From NCBI GenBank assembly GCA_037074705.1, contig CM073590.1:225128246-225192245 (forward strand): a stretch of DNA of 64,000 nucleotides. Direction: 5' to 3'. The position numbers and the translations under genes are program-made. This stretch comes from Zhengitettix transpicula (lineage: Eukaryota; Arthropoda; Insecta; Orthoptera; Tetrigidae). The notes under the pieces were generated by a model. It had not been told where the DNA came from, searched no databases, and worked only from the letters and a program-made list of their open reading frames with translations. Shown in pieces: positions 11,821 through 23,225 of this stretch (position 1 is its first letter; each line of letters begins with the position of its first letter).

Positions 11821-14800
11821 AAAATAAATAATGTAAAATACAAATTAATGTTGTGAAATGGAAATAAAGATTTGGAATTGAAATGTAGATTTGGCAACGG
11901 TGTGGAATCATTAGCAGGCGTTGTTGTAAGGTCTGGACAATTAAAAACCCAACATCTACTAATTAAGATTCACCTGCAGAAAGTCAAGATAGCAGTCTCT
12001 CTAGGACTGCGTTCAACCGAGCAAGTGAAAAACCACAAGTGCGTACGCTTCATGACTATACAGTGAAATTATTCTACCTTGAACAAGAAAAGGGTTTTAC
12101 TGTTCGAAACATTATTTTCTAATTCCCTTTACGACACCTTGTGGTTTAATCATTTCTATTTCTCTTGTTTCACAATATTGATTGCTATATCTTCGTCTTT
12201 GAACTGTTTTCGTTCAACTTATCCTGTCTTCATTTGTCCATCTGTTTCTCTACTCTCAACCGTCTTTTCTAAAAAAAAATTAGACCTAGGCAATGAAAAC
12301 CCCGACAACAACAGAATTAACTGAATGAAACTGTTCATCGACAAAAAAATTCATGTAAGCTAATCCTCGTCGATATTTGCGTCATCTGAATTAGGAAATT
12401 ATTATTTACCGTACGTCCTTAATTTTCCTAATACTTCAAATTTTGCTTGTTTTTCTGAAACGTTTATACAATTATATGAAGTTTCCAATTCCACCAGTTT
12501 TTTTTACCCACTCTTCAAAGTACGGCTGGAAGTTTTCCTTGTGATAAGTTCATCAGAGCAGAATCAGAATTCCTCACCTGTTTCTGAGTATGAAAAATGC
12601 ATTTATAGGAGATTTTTCTTCATTGCAGCGAAAAGAAAATTGTCAAATGGAGTAAACGAAAATGGAGCAACACACTTCACTTTGACGTTTCAGCTGTTAT
12701 CCAGACCTATATTCGCGATGTGTTGTCGTGCATTATCGTGGTGGGAAAATCGAGCATACAGCTTTTGAAATGTTTTTTTTTTTTGCGATTGATATTGAGT
12801 TTTAGAATTTTCAGTACACTTCTAAAAGTTTACTCCAGTTATATAAATGATATGACCATGACTCTCCCAGCTGAAGCCACAATATTTTCTCTTCTTTTGT
12901 GTTTCTGATTCAAGGGAGTTTACCACAGAACTCCTTCGATTCTCTCGTCAGGAACAAAAGGATGCAGTAAAGTTTGGAAAATACTTCAATTTATGTCCCA
13001 CAGATGCAGTGTAATCATTGACACTTTAGCCCTATGTACTGTGGCGCTCGTATTTCGATAACGAAAGTTTTTAATTACGAATTTAATTAATGTATATTAG
13101 ATAGAGTCGTAACCGTTACGCGGGTGTCGGCGAGGCGGATGGTCGCCGGTTAAGAACGTTTGCTTACATTTTGTTCATGTTGTGTACTTACTGATCCCTT
13201 CACCGTAAGGCTGGAGGAGCGAAAAGTGAGGAGTGAAAGTTTGACATTTAAAGAGAAAACATCGGAGAGTTATTGCATTCACCAAAGGGCTAACTGCTAA
13301 GTTAGTTACGAGAACCTTTTTCACGGGACATCTACGAGAGTAACAGCGCAGAACATCCTAGTAACCTCCCACGCTTATGATGGTTGTATGAACGACACAG
13401 CCACAAAACACCACGTCGGCGTAACAGAACCTAGGGGGTTCGATGACATAAATATTATCTCTGCTATAGTAGGCGGAAGAAGAGTCTTCACCTCTGATCT
13501 GCGCGAGGTGTTCGGCTTTGCTCGGGCGAGGCTGCGTAGTTTACCATCGGCCCTTATACCCGAACCGGTAATAAAGTTGGTGAATCGAATAAAATGTATT
13601 TTAACTATTCACTCATTTTACTTACAATTTGAAATACAAATCATAAAAAAAAATTATAGAGGCAAGCTTTTGCTGCCTTTCCAGTAGTAACTGTAATGAA
13701 ACTTTTAGTTGATAATGAAGTGTGGCCGAATACAATGTATTGTTTCCTGTGTGTCTTAATAATACTTTTAAGTTTTAAATTTCATGACTATATTATGTTA
13801 CAAAAATTATCGAATATTAAATTAACAAAGTATAATAAATTTTGTTAAAATTATTGTTATCAGATGTTACATTTAAAGCTGTTGGAGTGTAACAGATGCG
13901 GAACATCTCACTCAGCAATCTAGGAGAATATCTTCTTCAACTGATATTATTACTTTTTTCCAGTCAAATATGTGATTATTGCGGTACATATGTTTGGAAA
14001 CGACTCAGAAAATTTGATTATTTTATTTATAATTCATTTTGTGTTAATTAATAAAGGGTTTAATATGTTTTATATTTTCACATAGAGCAGTTTATGCCTG
14101 AACGCTTCAATTATTCAAGCTGGAACATTTTCGTCAGAAGAATAAAAATAAATATGTGCAAACTTGAGGTATAACTGTAAATTGATAGCATAAAACCAAA
14201 CAGACGCGATTGTTTTCAGCAACGCTGCTAGTACAACAGTTCGACTGAGTTCGGCAGCTGCGCAGTGCAAACTCAAATTGCGACTACCATATACGGGCCA
14301 CAGGTGACATTTGCATTTGTTTGAATATTTTTTGTGATAATAAATTTTATAGACGAGATAAAGCAAATAAAAACTTTTTATACATTACATTACATTACAA
14401 TACATTACTCCATATTTTAATAAAATACCATGAATTTAATTTTTGCTATACTGGACTACTCGATTTAAAATTAAAACAATTCTTCATTCAACAGCCACTG
14501 CACTTATTTATGAATAGAGACTAACAGAAAGTGGCGTAATTTACTGGTTAAACTTTCGGAATTATGTTCTTACGCCCAGTATGTTTTTAGTATAATTTAT
14601 TGTAACATAACAATGTTACATTCAGGGGCATCCTATGTACCGCCGCGGTATTGGTTTAGTGACGTCACGAATTATTAAGTGAGTTGCCTACTGGTACTCG
14701 TGTAGGCCGGATAGTAATAAGTCTCCATGTAGAACTCAAGCGGTATGGAACTGATATTTTAAAAGGGAACAAGTTCAGTTACAAGCTATGGAACAACATC

Positions 14801-14852
14801 GTTAGATTATACCACGTCCTCAGATAGTTGTATATTAATGTTTTCGAAAAAT
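11821..14852. other. Non-coding stretch with a CpG-richer block at 13110-13600
   Basis: The block at 13110-13600 contrasts with its AT-rich surroundings, contains an open frame of 99 codons (13388-13687) and ends with two AATAAA motifs near 13570 and 13587. This looks like the end of a transcription unit or an LTR, but I recognise neither. A consensus-like acceptor (ttcttcattgcag, ending about 12628) precedes a frame that stays open to 12768 without a donor in phase. Nothing else is supported. Confidence 0.45.
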
Positions 14853-16660
14853 AAATGGATGTTCGATGATCTGAAGATGCTGTTAAGGGAAAAAAAATAT
14901 CTGTACAAAAAATGATTATCGACTAAACCACTGAAGGACAGGCAAAACTTCCAGACAGCAAATCACGAGTTAAGGAACAGAATTAAATCAGAAAAGAACA
15001 AGATGTGGGAACAGAAATGTATTGAAGTTGAGAGTCTAATAGGTGGATCACAAACAACAGATTACTAATATGAAGAAAACACCAGTATACAAAGCAATAG
15101 ACAACTTAATTTCCGTAGAGGAATGGAATAAACATTATGCAGACCTTTTAACAGAATATAGGCCACAGTACAACCAAGGAAAAGAAGTAATGACAGAAGT
15201 AACTGATGGAAATGTAACCAATACTATAGAGGAAGTGAATTGTGCTTTGACTAAAATGAAGAATGGCCGATCACCTAGTCCTGGAAATATTCCTGTCGAA
15301 TTATTGAAAGCTGGTGGACATTATCTGAAGGAACGAATAACCTACCTTATGAACAACTGTTGTCAAAGGATTGAAATTCCATCAGAATGGAAAGGGTCAT
15401 GTATGGTTTCTATTTTTAAGAAAGGGAATAGAAAAGACGCCAACTGCTACAGAGGCATTAGTGTGAACTGTACAATGAGCCGCTTATTTAGTAAGATAAT
15501 GTTTGAAAAAATTAGACAGAATGTTGGCCACCATATTGGGGAAGACCAGAGTGGATTTAGGCAGAACAGATCATGTACATATAACCTATTTATTTTACAA
15601 CAGCTAATGGGGAAATTTATAGCAGTAGGCAAGGAGCCACACATTGCCTCTGTAGATTTAGCAAAAGCCTATGACACAATCCCTAGTAGTAAACTGTGGT
15701 AAGCTATGAAAGATTTAGGTATGGATGATCATCTTTTACATATTGTTATCGAAATGTACAGAGAAAATACGGTACAGCATAAAAGAGGTTCGAAGTTATC
15801 AGAACCTATTAGTGTCACAAAAGGATTGAGGCAAGTTTGCAGTATGTCACCTATCTTGTTCAATTTTTATGTAGAAGTGACTCTCCGAAATTGGAAGGAC
15901 AGCTGCAGAGGAATGGGAATCATTGTCAATGATATGTTATCATTAAGTTTGCTGATGATCAAGCCATTTTAGCACAAGATGAATTTGATCTTGAATTCAT
16001 GACACGACGGTTATATCAGGAATATGACAGGGGGGGTTCTACAGATGAGTCTAACAAAAACAGAGCATTTGGTGGTGAATAGTGTTGCTAAATTTGAAAT
16101 TCACATGTGACAGGTAGAAACATTTAAATATCTAGGTGCATATATTGGTAAAGATGGATTGGACCATACAGAAATCAAATACAGAATACAGCAAAGCAGG
16201 AAAGTATTAGGGTGTATGAATTCCTTTTGGTGGGACAAGAACATTTCCAACAGCAATAAGAAAACAGCAGGTAAGATAATGATTGAATCAGTGCTGTGCT
16301 ATGGGTCAGAACTATGGATCTTAAACACTGATCTCAAACGAAGACTATTAGCTGTGTAAATGGATTATTTGCGTAGGGGTACAAGAACATCAAGACTTGA
16401 AAGAAAAACTAACCATGAAGTAAGAGCTAAAATGAAGGCAAATGAGACAGTTATACATAGAATTGAAAGAAAATCTGGAGAATGCCAAAGAAGATTTATG
16501 AATGGAAACCACCTGGCAGACGTAAACGCGGGAAACCACGACATTCTTCAACAGACCACATAAACGATATAATGGAGCGTCGCAACATACGCTAGGAAGA
16601 TGCACTGGATAAAGAGGCTTGGCAGAAGATAACAGCAATGCAACAAAATGTTGTTATTAA
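14853..16660 (+). pseudogene. RTE-like LINE reverse transcriptase, broken
   Basis: Translation in changing frames gives, in order: a basic pre-RT region (WMFDDLKMLLREKKYLYKK, from about 14853); the RT fingers (FKKGNRKDANCYRGISVNC) and palm (ASVDLAKAYDTIP) in an open frame of 219 codons (15043-15702); RT block G-L-R-Q-V-C-S-M-S-P-I-L-F (to about 15936); FADDQAIL at about 15950; FKYLGAYIGKDGLDHTEI and YGSELWIL (about 16116-16326); and a C-terminal WKPPGRRKRGKPRH tail ending near 16660. The protein would copy its own RNA at the target site. Breaks include a stop at 15703, frame changes near 15040, 15940, 16030 and 16500, a TGA near 16107 and a TAA at 16357. No endonuclease domain is visible upstream, so the copy is 5'-truncated or too decayed. 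The RTE assignment rests on the motif style and is tentative; the LINE call is firm. Confidence 0.85.
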
Positions 16661-16710
16661 TTGATCTTTGCATTGATTAGTCCTGTAATAATAATAAATA
16701 AGAAATAAAT
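16661..16710 (+). repeat. LINE 3' tail with (TAA)n
   Basis: Immediately after the broken reverse transcriptase, a short 3' region ends in aataataataaataag (about 16686-16701). A microsatellite-like tail instead of long poly-A is common in RTE-like LINEs and marks the 3' edge of the insertion. Confidence 0.55.
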
Positions 16711-17629
16711 TTAGGAAAGTTCTTAAGTTTTGATAATTTCTTCCAATAAAAAAATTATCTGACGCCTTATTCATGAGAACTTCGGGAGAGTTGGATGAGC
16801 CGAGGCCGATCTGCTACATTATATTTGCGAGTAATTTCCACCCTCTGCTAGAAAATACGCGCGTGTGTGGATTTGTAGCACATGAGACATACAAACTGCA
16901 ATGGAACCACATTTAACGCGTTCGTTCCGCACGCTTTGTATGCAGAAGTCTGCTTTGACAGCAGAAACCAATCGCGGTCGCACTTTCATCATAGGCAGCA
17001 CATTTGAATAGAAATTAAATGAGATTTCGATTACGAACTCGTAATCGAGAGCCAAGGGCTGTATTTTTTCCTAAAATTTCTATCTGTAAAGTTCCAATTT
17101 GGATTTCTAATTTCTAATACAACATAATTGAAGAAATCTTTTTCGGTACGTCCAGAAGATGAGATTAAAGAACTGAGTTCTACTTTCCGTTTACGGAAAC
17201 AAGTGGACGTTATGTCAATGTCAATGTTAGGAGAACGATTTTATTTTAATTATTTAATTATTATTATTATTTATTACTCAATTTTAGGACTCCAGTGGCA
17301 GTGCACTTTATTATTTCAAGTCGTCTTAAACCTTTTGATATTTGGTCTTCTCTGCCTTAAACTGTCTGACTTTGACACGTGTTTCCAGCATTACCTTCAT
17401 TACCTTTGCATTTTATTTCATTATTTGACATGCCTTCAAGTTTTATTTTGATTCCATTCAGGGAGAAATCAGGTTCCACAACCTAATAATTCAAAATGTT
17501 ATTTACAGAAAGGTGAGGACAAACATAGAACTTATTGTCCCTCGTTTTCTAGTAAGATTTTCCCCTAGAAGGGCTGATACCTCACACCAGCTTGTGTTAG
17601 CCCCATTGTTGTAAAAGCGTGCCGAAAAC

Positions 17630-17633
<4 letters not shown>
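16711..17633. other. AT-rich stretch, nothing supported
   Basis: A 107-codon frame (17128-17451) is low-complexity (Ile/Tyr/Leu) and has no motif. No repeat recognised. Confidence 0.5.

Positions 17634-17660
<27 letters not shown>
17634..17660. repeat. (TA)n microsatellite
   Basis: Uninterrupted TA dinucleotides. A 123-codon frame crossing it on the - strand encodes an Ile-Tyr run and is an artefact. Confidence 0.95.
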
Positions 17661-17877
17661 CTTCTAATAAATAAAATTGACTGTTTGTGGAGAAATTACC
17701 ACCAAATTTTGTACACAAGTTCCTTACGAACCGTAAAAAACACTTACGACTACCACTCGCCGGGGCGGGGGTGAAAATATTTAAAAATGGACAAACGGCC
17801 GATATTTGCGTCGAATAAATATTTTTTCTGGTACATTGTGATTTATATTTTTTCTCCCTATGTGGTTTGTGCATAAT

Positions 17878-17992
17878 TGCAACCCATTTCGGCGAGGGAC
17901 GGGGGGAACATTAGGGTTGTGGGTGGAAATAAAAATAAAGCAATAATAACAGAGATTGGAGTCGAATCCAGAGTTATGGATGTCGCTGAGTT
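17878..17992 (+). repeat. Dispersed repeat REP-C, copy 1
   Basis: Shares ordered blocks with 21150-21265: an aaccc-ttt opening, gaggg/taggg runs, aataac, attggagt-gaatcc, and gttatggatg followed by cgctga. The two copies are in the same orientation and diverged. No coding capacity; class unknown. Confidence 0.6.
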
Positions 17993-18239
17993 TAAGTGTA
18001 ACGTTAAACTTGCCGGTTAAGTTGTTCTTCTACCACTATGAGTAGGAGTGGAGGGGGAAACAATGTGTATATGTTTCGCATACAAATTTACACCCATAGA
18101 ATAAATTTGACTAAATTTTATATACGTCATTCTCCCATTAATACGGGGTGAGTTCTAAACGAAGTTTAGGTGGTATGTTTGTTAATTTAATTCGGTTGTG
18201 AAAATTTAATAAACGGAATAAGCTTGGAACAATAAATAA

Positions 18240-18640
18240 TGGAAGGTTTTTGTTTCCACGGCAGTTAGGCGGTCCATCAGTGCATCAGTCGATCGTTAGT
18301 CCGCCCACGAATCGCCACAGCAGTCCGTCAATCAGTCGGCGCACTACTGAGTACACATCATGAAGTGACGGCAGGAAGGTCCACCCAGTTGGGCGTGGAT
18401 CATCAATTGCTCGGGCCAGAGCCTGTCACCGACGAGGCCAGACCGTCTTCCGATTATCTGAGTTCTGCCCTGTGTCAGTGGGAGTCCGAGTCCGCAATCC
18501 TTTGACTGGCATTGCGTGCTGTAATAACGCACACAGTGGATGATCAGCTGTGATAGTTGTGAGATCGGTGACCAGAACAAGCACTCAGTGAATGAACATT
18601 GCTGATATGATCTGGAGTATTAAATACAGTGAAGAGATTT
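18240..18640. other. GC-rich block, unclassified
   Basis: Clearly richer in GC than the surroundings, with repeated cagtc/cagtg words near 18270-18340 and no long open frame on the + strand. It could be a transposon leader, an LTR or a promoter region. No ends or duplications were found. Confidence 0.3.
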
Positions 18641-19090
18641 CGATATTTCTTGATGACTGACCCCTACTGATGGTGTCCAATCAGAGTTTTCGATTCTTGA
18701 AAAAAAGCATTTGTCAGCCATAGCCAAGTCTGAAGAAAATTCTAATTCATTGCACTTTTAGTCATAATTTTAGCGAACTTTTCTTATATTTGTTACCTTG
18801 TTTTATATATATTTTTCTGATAGTAAAGCATTTTATTTGTAGAAAATGCTAAATAAAACGAATAATTAATTTTGTTGTTGTGTTTATTAACTGAATGGAA
18901 TTGTTGACAATGAACTGTTGTTGATTCACTGGACGGAAGTAATTACATCCATTACAAGTTAATGAACTACTTAATTTTTTTACTTACCTATGCATAAAAT
19001 TTAATTATAAAGAACCTGTGATAACATAAAAATAACAATAGAATGTGAACGTGATAAATAGTATGTAGTAGATCATACTAATAATATTGA
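18641..19090. other. AT-rich stretch, nothing supported
   Basis: No repeat, splice-flanked frame or motif recognised. Confidence 0.5.
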
Positions 19091-19275
19091 TTTTTTTAAG
19101 AGTTACAAGCTACATCCACGTGGTGGCAACTCCCATTTAATAGCATAGGGATTTGAAAGGAGGATGTGGAATGCTAGAGGAAGGTAGCCAAGGGTTAACC
19201 AGGGCATCCAGGCTGTAGTTCAAGAATCTTACCCGTCATTCAGACCTTCAACCTGCATTAGGTCGCATGAATGAC
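19091..19275 (+). repeat. REP-A copy 1, truncated
   Basis: Begins with the T-run typical of REP-A, then tggtggcaactcc, tttaatagcataggg and agaggaaggtagccaaggg, and ends around acctgcattaggtcg. Only the first third of the ~520-bp unit is present and it is more diverged than the copies at 47-60 kb. Confidence 0.8.
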
Positions 19276-20391
19276 TAGAAGCTCAGGAAATAAATGAGAA
19301 AGATACAATAGAAGAGCTTACAAAGACTAAAAGATTAAGGAGGAGACCCGAAGAGAAGGAGGAAAATAAAAAGAAGGGAAGTAAAAAAAAATAAATATAA
19401 CAGTGAAAAATCAACAAATAATGATGTAGTATATAATATGACGGCTAAACGTGTTGAGATAATAAATAAGAATTGTGTATCGACAACAAATTGGGAAAGT
19501 GAAAAACGTTAAGAAATTTATAAGCATCTCCCGTGTCAGTAGATCAAATTTTACGTGTTACTTAATAAATCGTTTAGCCCTCTGAAGGACTGGCATATAT
19601 TTTTAAATATATTATTGCGTCGTATTGCCAAACATAAAGACTGAACTATTTCTGGAGACGTCTACTTTCTGCCTCAACTAGAGATAGATGTTCATAATAA
19701 AATAACTTTACTAAGTAGCGTTTTTACACAAATGACACGTAAATGAAATAAAATTGAGTTAGCAGGATCGTCATGGACCTTCGTGTCGTTGCTTTTGTGA
19801 CTGAGTAAACTTTGACGTTTCTGCTAGTCGTGTGTGCACCAGAATTACTCCGCCGCAACAACCAGCCCATGTGTGACGGATATGCACAAAAGCTGCGACT
19901 CATAAAATAGAGTCACGTGCATCCAAGTTTCAAATATGCATGGATAGTTTCCTCTTACATTTCACAGCTGTATCAAGATCAAGTTAAATCTACCTTGCGA
20001 ACCCTGCAAATTGAAGCAATATGAACTGCGTTGTGTGACGCATACTTGATTAAATCCCAGGAGAAGGATCGAATAAAAATATAATAAGTGGTAGGCAAAT
20101 TTGATATTATATAGAAACCTGAAACGTTATCGATAAATAATAAAGAAATGTGATAGAGTAAATAAATTAACGATATATTTTACACGCAATTTAAAGTATT
20201 TTATTCAACACAACGACGTTCGATACCTTTTTATAGTTTCATCATGTTGTGTGTCATGTTTCTATGTTCTACGGTAACAGGTTTTTTTGTTATAAATGGT
20301 GTAAAGATCAATATTTCAAATCACAATTTTATATAACACTTATTTTGAAGTAAAATGAAAAATTTACGTCTGATTTAAAATTAATATTAAT
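19276..20391. other. AT-rich stretch, nothing supported
   Basis: Purine-rich around 19280-19400. The stretch 20170-20260 resembles terminal motifs of insect retroelements, but only weakly. No gene seen. Confidence 0.5.
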
Positions 20392-20530
20392 AAAGATAGC
20401 CAAATACAGATAATATAAACAGGTTCAGTCTCTTGCGTTTTTTCTGCACCTGAAGAAATGAACAAGGCTTCCAGAACCGTTGTGTGGTATTTATATTATC
20501 ACTTCTTGTGTCTCTATTTGGTTATATGTA
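20392..20530. repeat. Dispersed repeat REP-D with inverted arms
   Basis: The right arm gtggtatttatattatcac (about 20485-20503) and following words recur at 35668-35740 and, interrupted by an insertion, at 56771-56783 plus 57541-57560. The left arm tagccaaatacagataat (about 20396) is roughly complementary to the right, so the unit can fold. The loop holds a cctgaagaa...ttccagaacc stretch, reminiscent of the end of a Penelope-like element, but that is only inference. Confidence 0.55.
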
Positions 20531-22471
20531 TTATAATTAACATTTATTTCTCCGTATTCGTCTCGCTTAAAATGTAAAGCAAATAATATTTAAATTCAAA
20601 TCATACATTTTCAGTACTCTTGTTTTTTAAGTAATAAATGGTACCTATCATTTAATTCAAAACTTAAATTTTATAAACTTAAAAATATAAATGTATACAT
20701 AATTTTTTAAAAAATTGTATGAAAAATTTAAAAATAATGAATTATAATTATTACATAATTTTAAGGTTATTATCAGACCACTTATTTGATTGTAATTTAC
20801 ACATTGAACAAAATTACAACGTAAACGTATTAAATTCACATATTAATAACTTAAAATTAAGTTATATTTATAGTCAATTTTTTAGCTTTTAATATAATTA
20901 TTTAAAAATTGTTATACATATTTTAAGTATAAATTTGTAATTTTAATTTGAAAAAATTTAGATTCATAATTACGTTATAATTGGTAACATGTATTATTAA
21001 ATTAACATTGCTTATTTGATTTTAAATATTATAATCTGTCACATTTTAAGATTGAAGAATAAAATAATGTCAGATATTTTTGTCGAGAAAACATTTCTCG
21101 GGGTGAATGAGATTGATAGCGTTTCTCAGGATATTTTTATGTTTAATTTTAACCCCTTTAGGCACGGTAGGGGAGCACCATTAGAACTGGAGGTGGAGGG
21201 GCGTTACATGAAATAACGCAAAAATAACCAAAATTGGAGTTGAATCCGGGGTTATGGATGACGCTGACAACCAAGGCAACCAGATAGCCTTTTTCATTAA
21301 AAAAGGCGTAAAGTAAAATATTATCAATATATAAATATATTATTTGATTGAAACAAGGTTTGAAATATTTACATTTAACTGACAGAATATACTTCAGATG
21401 TAAAAAAATTAAAAACATTACCATAAAAGTTTCTTTGATAAATATAGCCATTTATTAAGAGCCATTTATTGATTGCGCGATTTTAAGGTTTTTATTAGAC
21501 AAATTATAAGTGAATAGAATACACATTATTCATAATAAAAAAAATAAAAAGTAAAAAGTAAAAAATAATTTAATAATTTCAATATTTGGAAATGCACTAC
21601 AATATTTTCTGGAATATTTTTTACTTTTGTCACATTCTGTTAATATTATATAACAAGTTTAACGTAGAACGTTCAAAATTTCGAAAGGTTCACTCTTGGA
21701 AAAACGGAGTAGATGCTAACGTATTTAACTGTTTAAGAAAGTTTCCCATTTTAAAACTGCGTCTTCCAAAATTAATAGAGAAATAAGTCTCATTGTTTTA
21801 GCAAGTGGGATGCGTAAGGTAGGAAATAAAAGCAAAAGAGATGTCGTTGGATACTGGAAACGAGTTTTCTTCCTGGAAAAAGCAACAAAGCGGTTACAAA
21901 ATTATGTAAAGAGAGTGGTGTTACCAGGAAAAATGTTGTTCAGGCGTTGGTGAATTTTAATATGAGGTTTAATAAAACTAAAGAAAAGGGATTTCGGGAA
22001 ATCTCCGTTGCAGTTGGTAAAACCTTGTCGTCCGGTCGGAAATGAGAAATCTCAAACTGGGGCAAGCTTTATTTTCATTGTCCCAGCCAAGAAGATAAAC
22101 GCAGATCGCAGGGACTAAAATACAGTCACTACGAGCTACGACAATTACTTTGGTAAGTCAATAAGAATCTGCAAAATCTATGAGATTACGCTGATGGCAT
22201 CAGGAAAGTTCTCAGGCGCAGGCACATCCCACAGTGTTTCAATGTTTCACTGAAAATCGTGTCTGAAAAAATCATCCGATGCGCGTCGCGATGGCTCACA
22301 GTCGAAAAAATAAGCACAATCGTATGGTCGGCGTGGGCTGATCTGCTCAGCCTTGTCGATTTTCCACGTTGATACATAACTACTCTACAGGCAACAGTGG
22401 CAATGGTCCTGCATCCTCTTGGTTTGGCACATCAGATGTCCTGCAAATTTTTCTATTTCCTATTTATATAT
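20531..22471. other. Extremely AT-rich stretch, except REP-C copy 2
   Basis: From 20580 to 21150 the sequence is almost wholly A/T. From 21786 to 22440 it is mixed, with no intact frame. Consensus-like splice sites at 22014 and 22154 bound a segment closed in all three frames. No gene supported. Confidence 0.5.
21150..21265 (+). repeat. Dispersed repeat REP-C, copy 2
   Basis: Same orientation and block order as 17878-17992 (attggagttgaatcc then gttatggatgacgctga). Flanks differ, so this is a dispersed insertion rather than part of a segmental duplication. Confidence 0.6.
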
Positions 22472-23225
22472 TGTAATACTAATTAGAGGCCATTACTTGT
22501 TTTAATATAATTGTATTGTTAGCGGTACATTTCTTGAAAGCAACAATCACGGCTCTTTGTCGGAAAATAGTTTGTTGGAAACCGCGCGCTCGTACGGAAG
22601 TCAGTCTGGCAAAAGTTTTGAGAGAGAGAGAGAGAGAGAGGAAGTCCGGCGAACGTTTCCAGAGAGAGAGGAGGCTGACCTAAAATGTACGAATAGCGTG
22701 GTCCAGGAAGTTCAACTGCGAGATCTATTAAACTCTATAAAACACAAGTAAATAGTTCTTGACGGAGAGGCACATGATATAAAATTGCAAAGTGGAAGCA
22801 ACACAGACGCGAAATAAAATTTCGCAGAAAGGCATCGAGGAGACATACGTCCGAGGGCTGACCAAGGGAGCGGCTGATCCCAAAATCAATCCAGGTGGAA
22901 TAACAACGAGAACTAGGACCGTGTTTATTAAAAATGATGTGTAGAATCAGTGAATAAAGGCCTTTTTAGTGAGTTGTGCCCTCAAGCTCCAAGAATTAGA
23001 TCTGGTACCAGAAAGACATTCGTGAGTACAAAAACAATTATTTAAAGTCTGTAAACGAGGATTAAAGGTATAAGTCGGATTTCGTTATCTTGTTTATTTT
23101 TCGTTTTCTTTATTGTGTTTAGAATTTATATTCCGTTCATTTCAATTTTGATTTGTTAATTAGTTTATTAAATTTGATTGTTGTTACTATCAAGCCCAGT
23201 AAATACCCTGAGAGAAAGAGTAATT
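22472..23225 (+). mobile_element. LTR-T1 copy, 3'-truncated, subfamily 2
   Basis: Begins TGTAATACTAATT directly after ATAT (22468-22471). It shares with the reverse-strand copy at 42632-43658 a segment running from agaatcagtgaa to gcccagtaa, including caagctccaagaa and tctggtaccagaaag. A donor-like GTGAGT stands at 23022-23027, the position conserved in all copies. Homology stops shortly after accctgagag (about 23215), and no ATTACA end follows, so the 3' part is lost or replaced. A (GA)n run (about 22621-22641) lies inside. No coding capacity. Confidence 0.7.

Noticed and set aside
13388..13687. 99-codon frame in a GC-rich block
   Set aside because: The GC-rich composition lowers stop frequency; no family motif and no splice sites in phase.
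15447..15644. - strand frame over the LINE
   Set aside because: Shadow of the reverse transcriptase on the opposite strand.
17503..17874. 123-codon - strand frame
   Set aside because: It crosses the (TA)n run, giving Ile-Tyr repeats, and no motif occurs on either side; a by-product of low complexity.
22015..22153. Exon-like segment between ccgttgcag and GTAAGT
   Set aside because: Stops close every frame before the donor.
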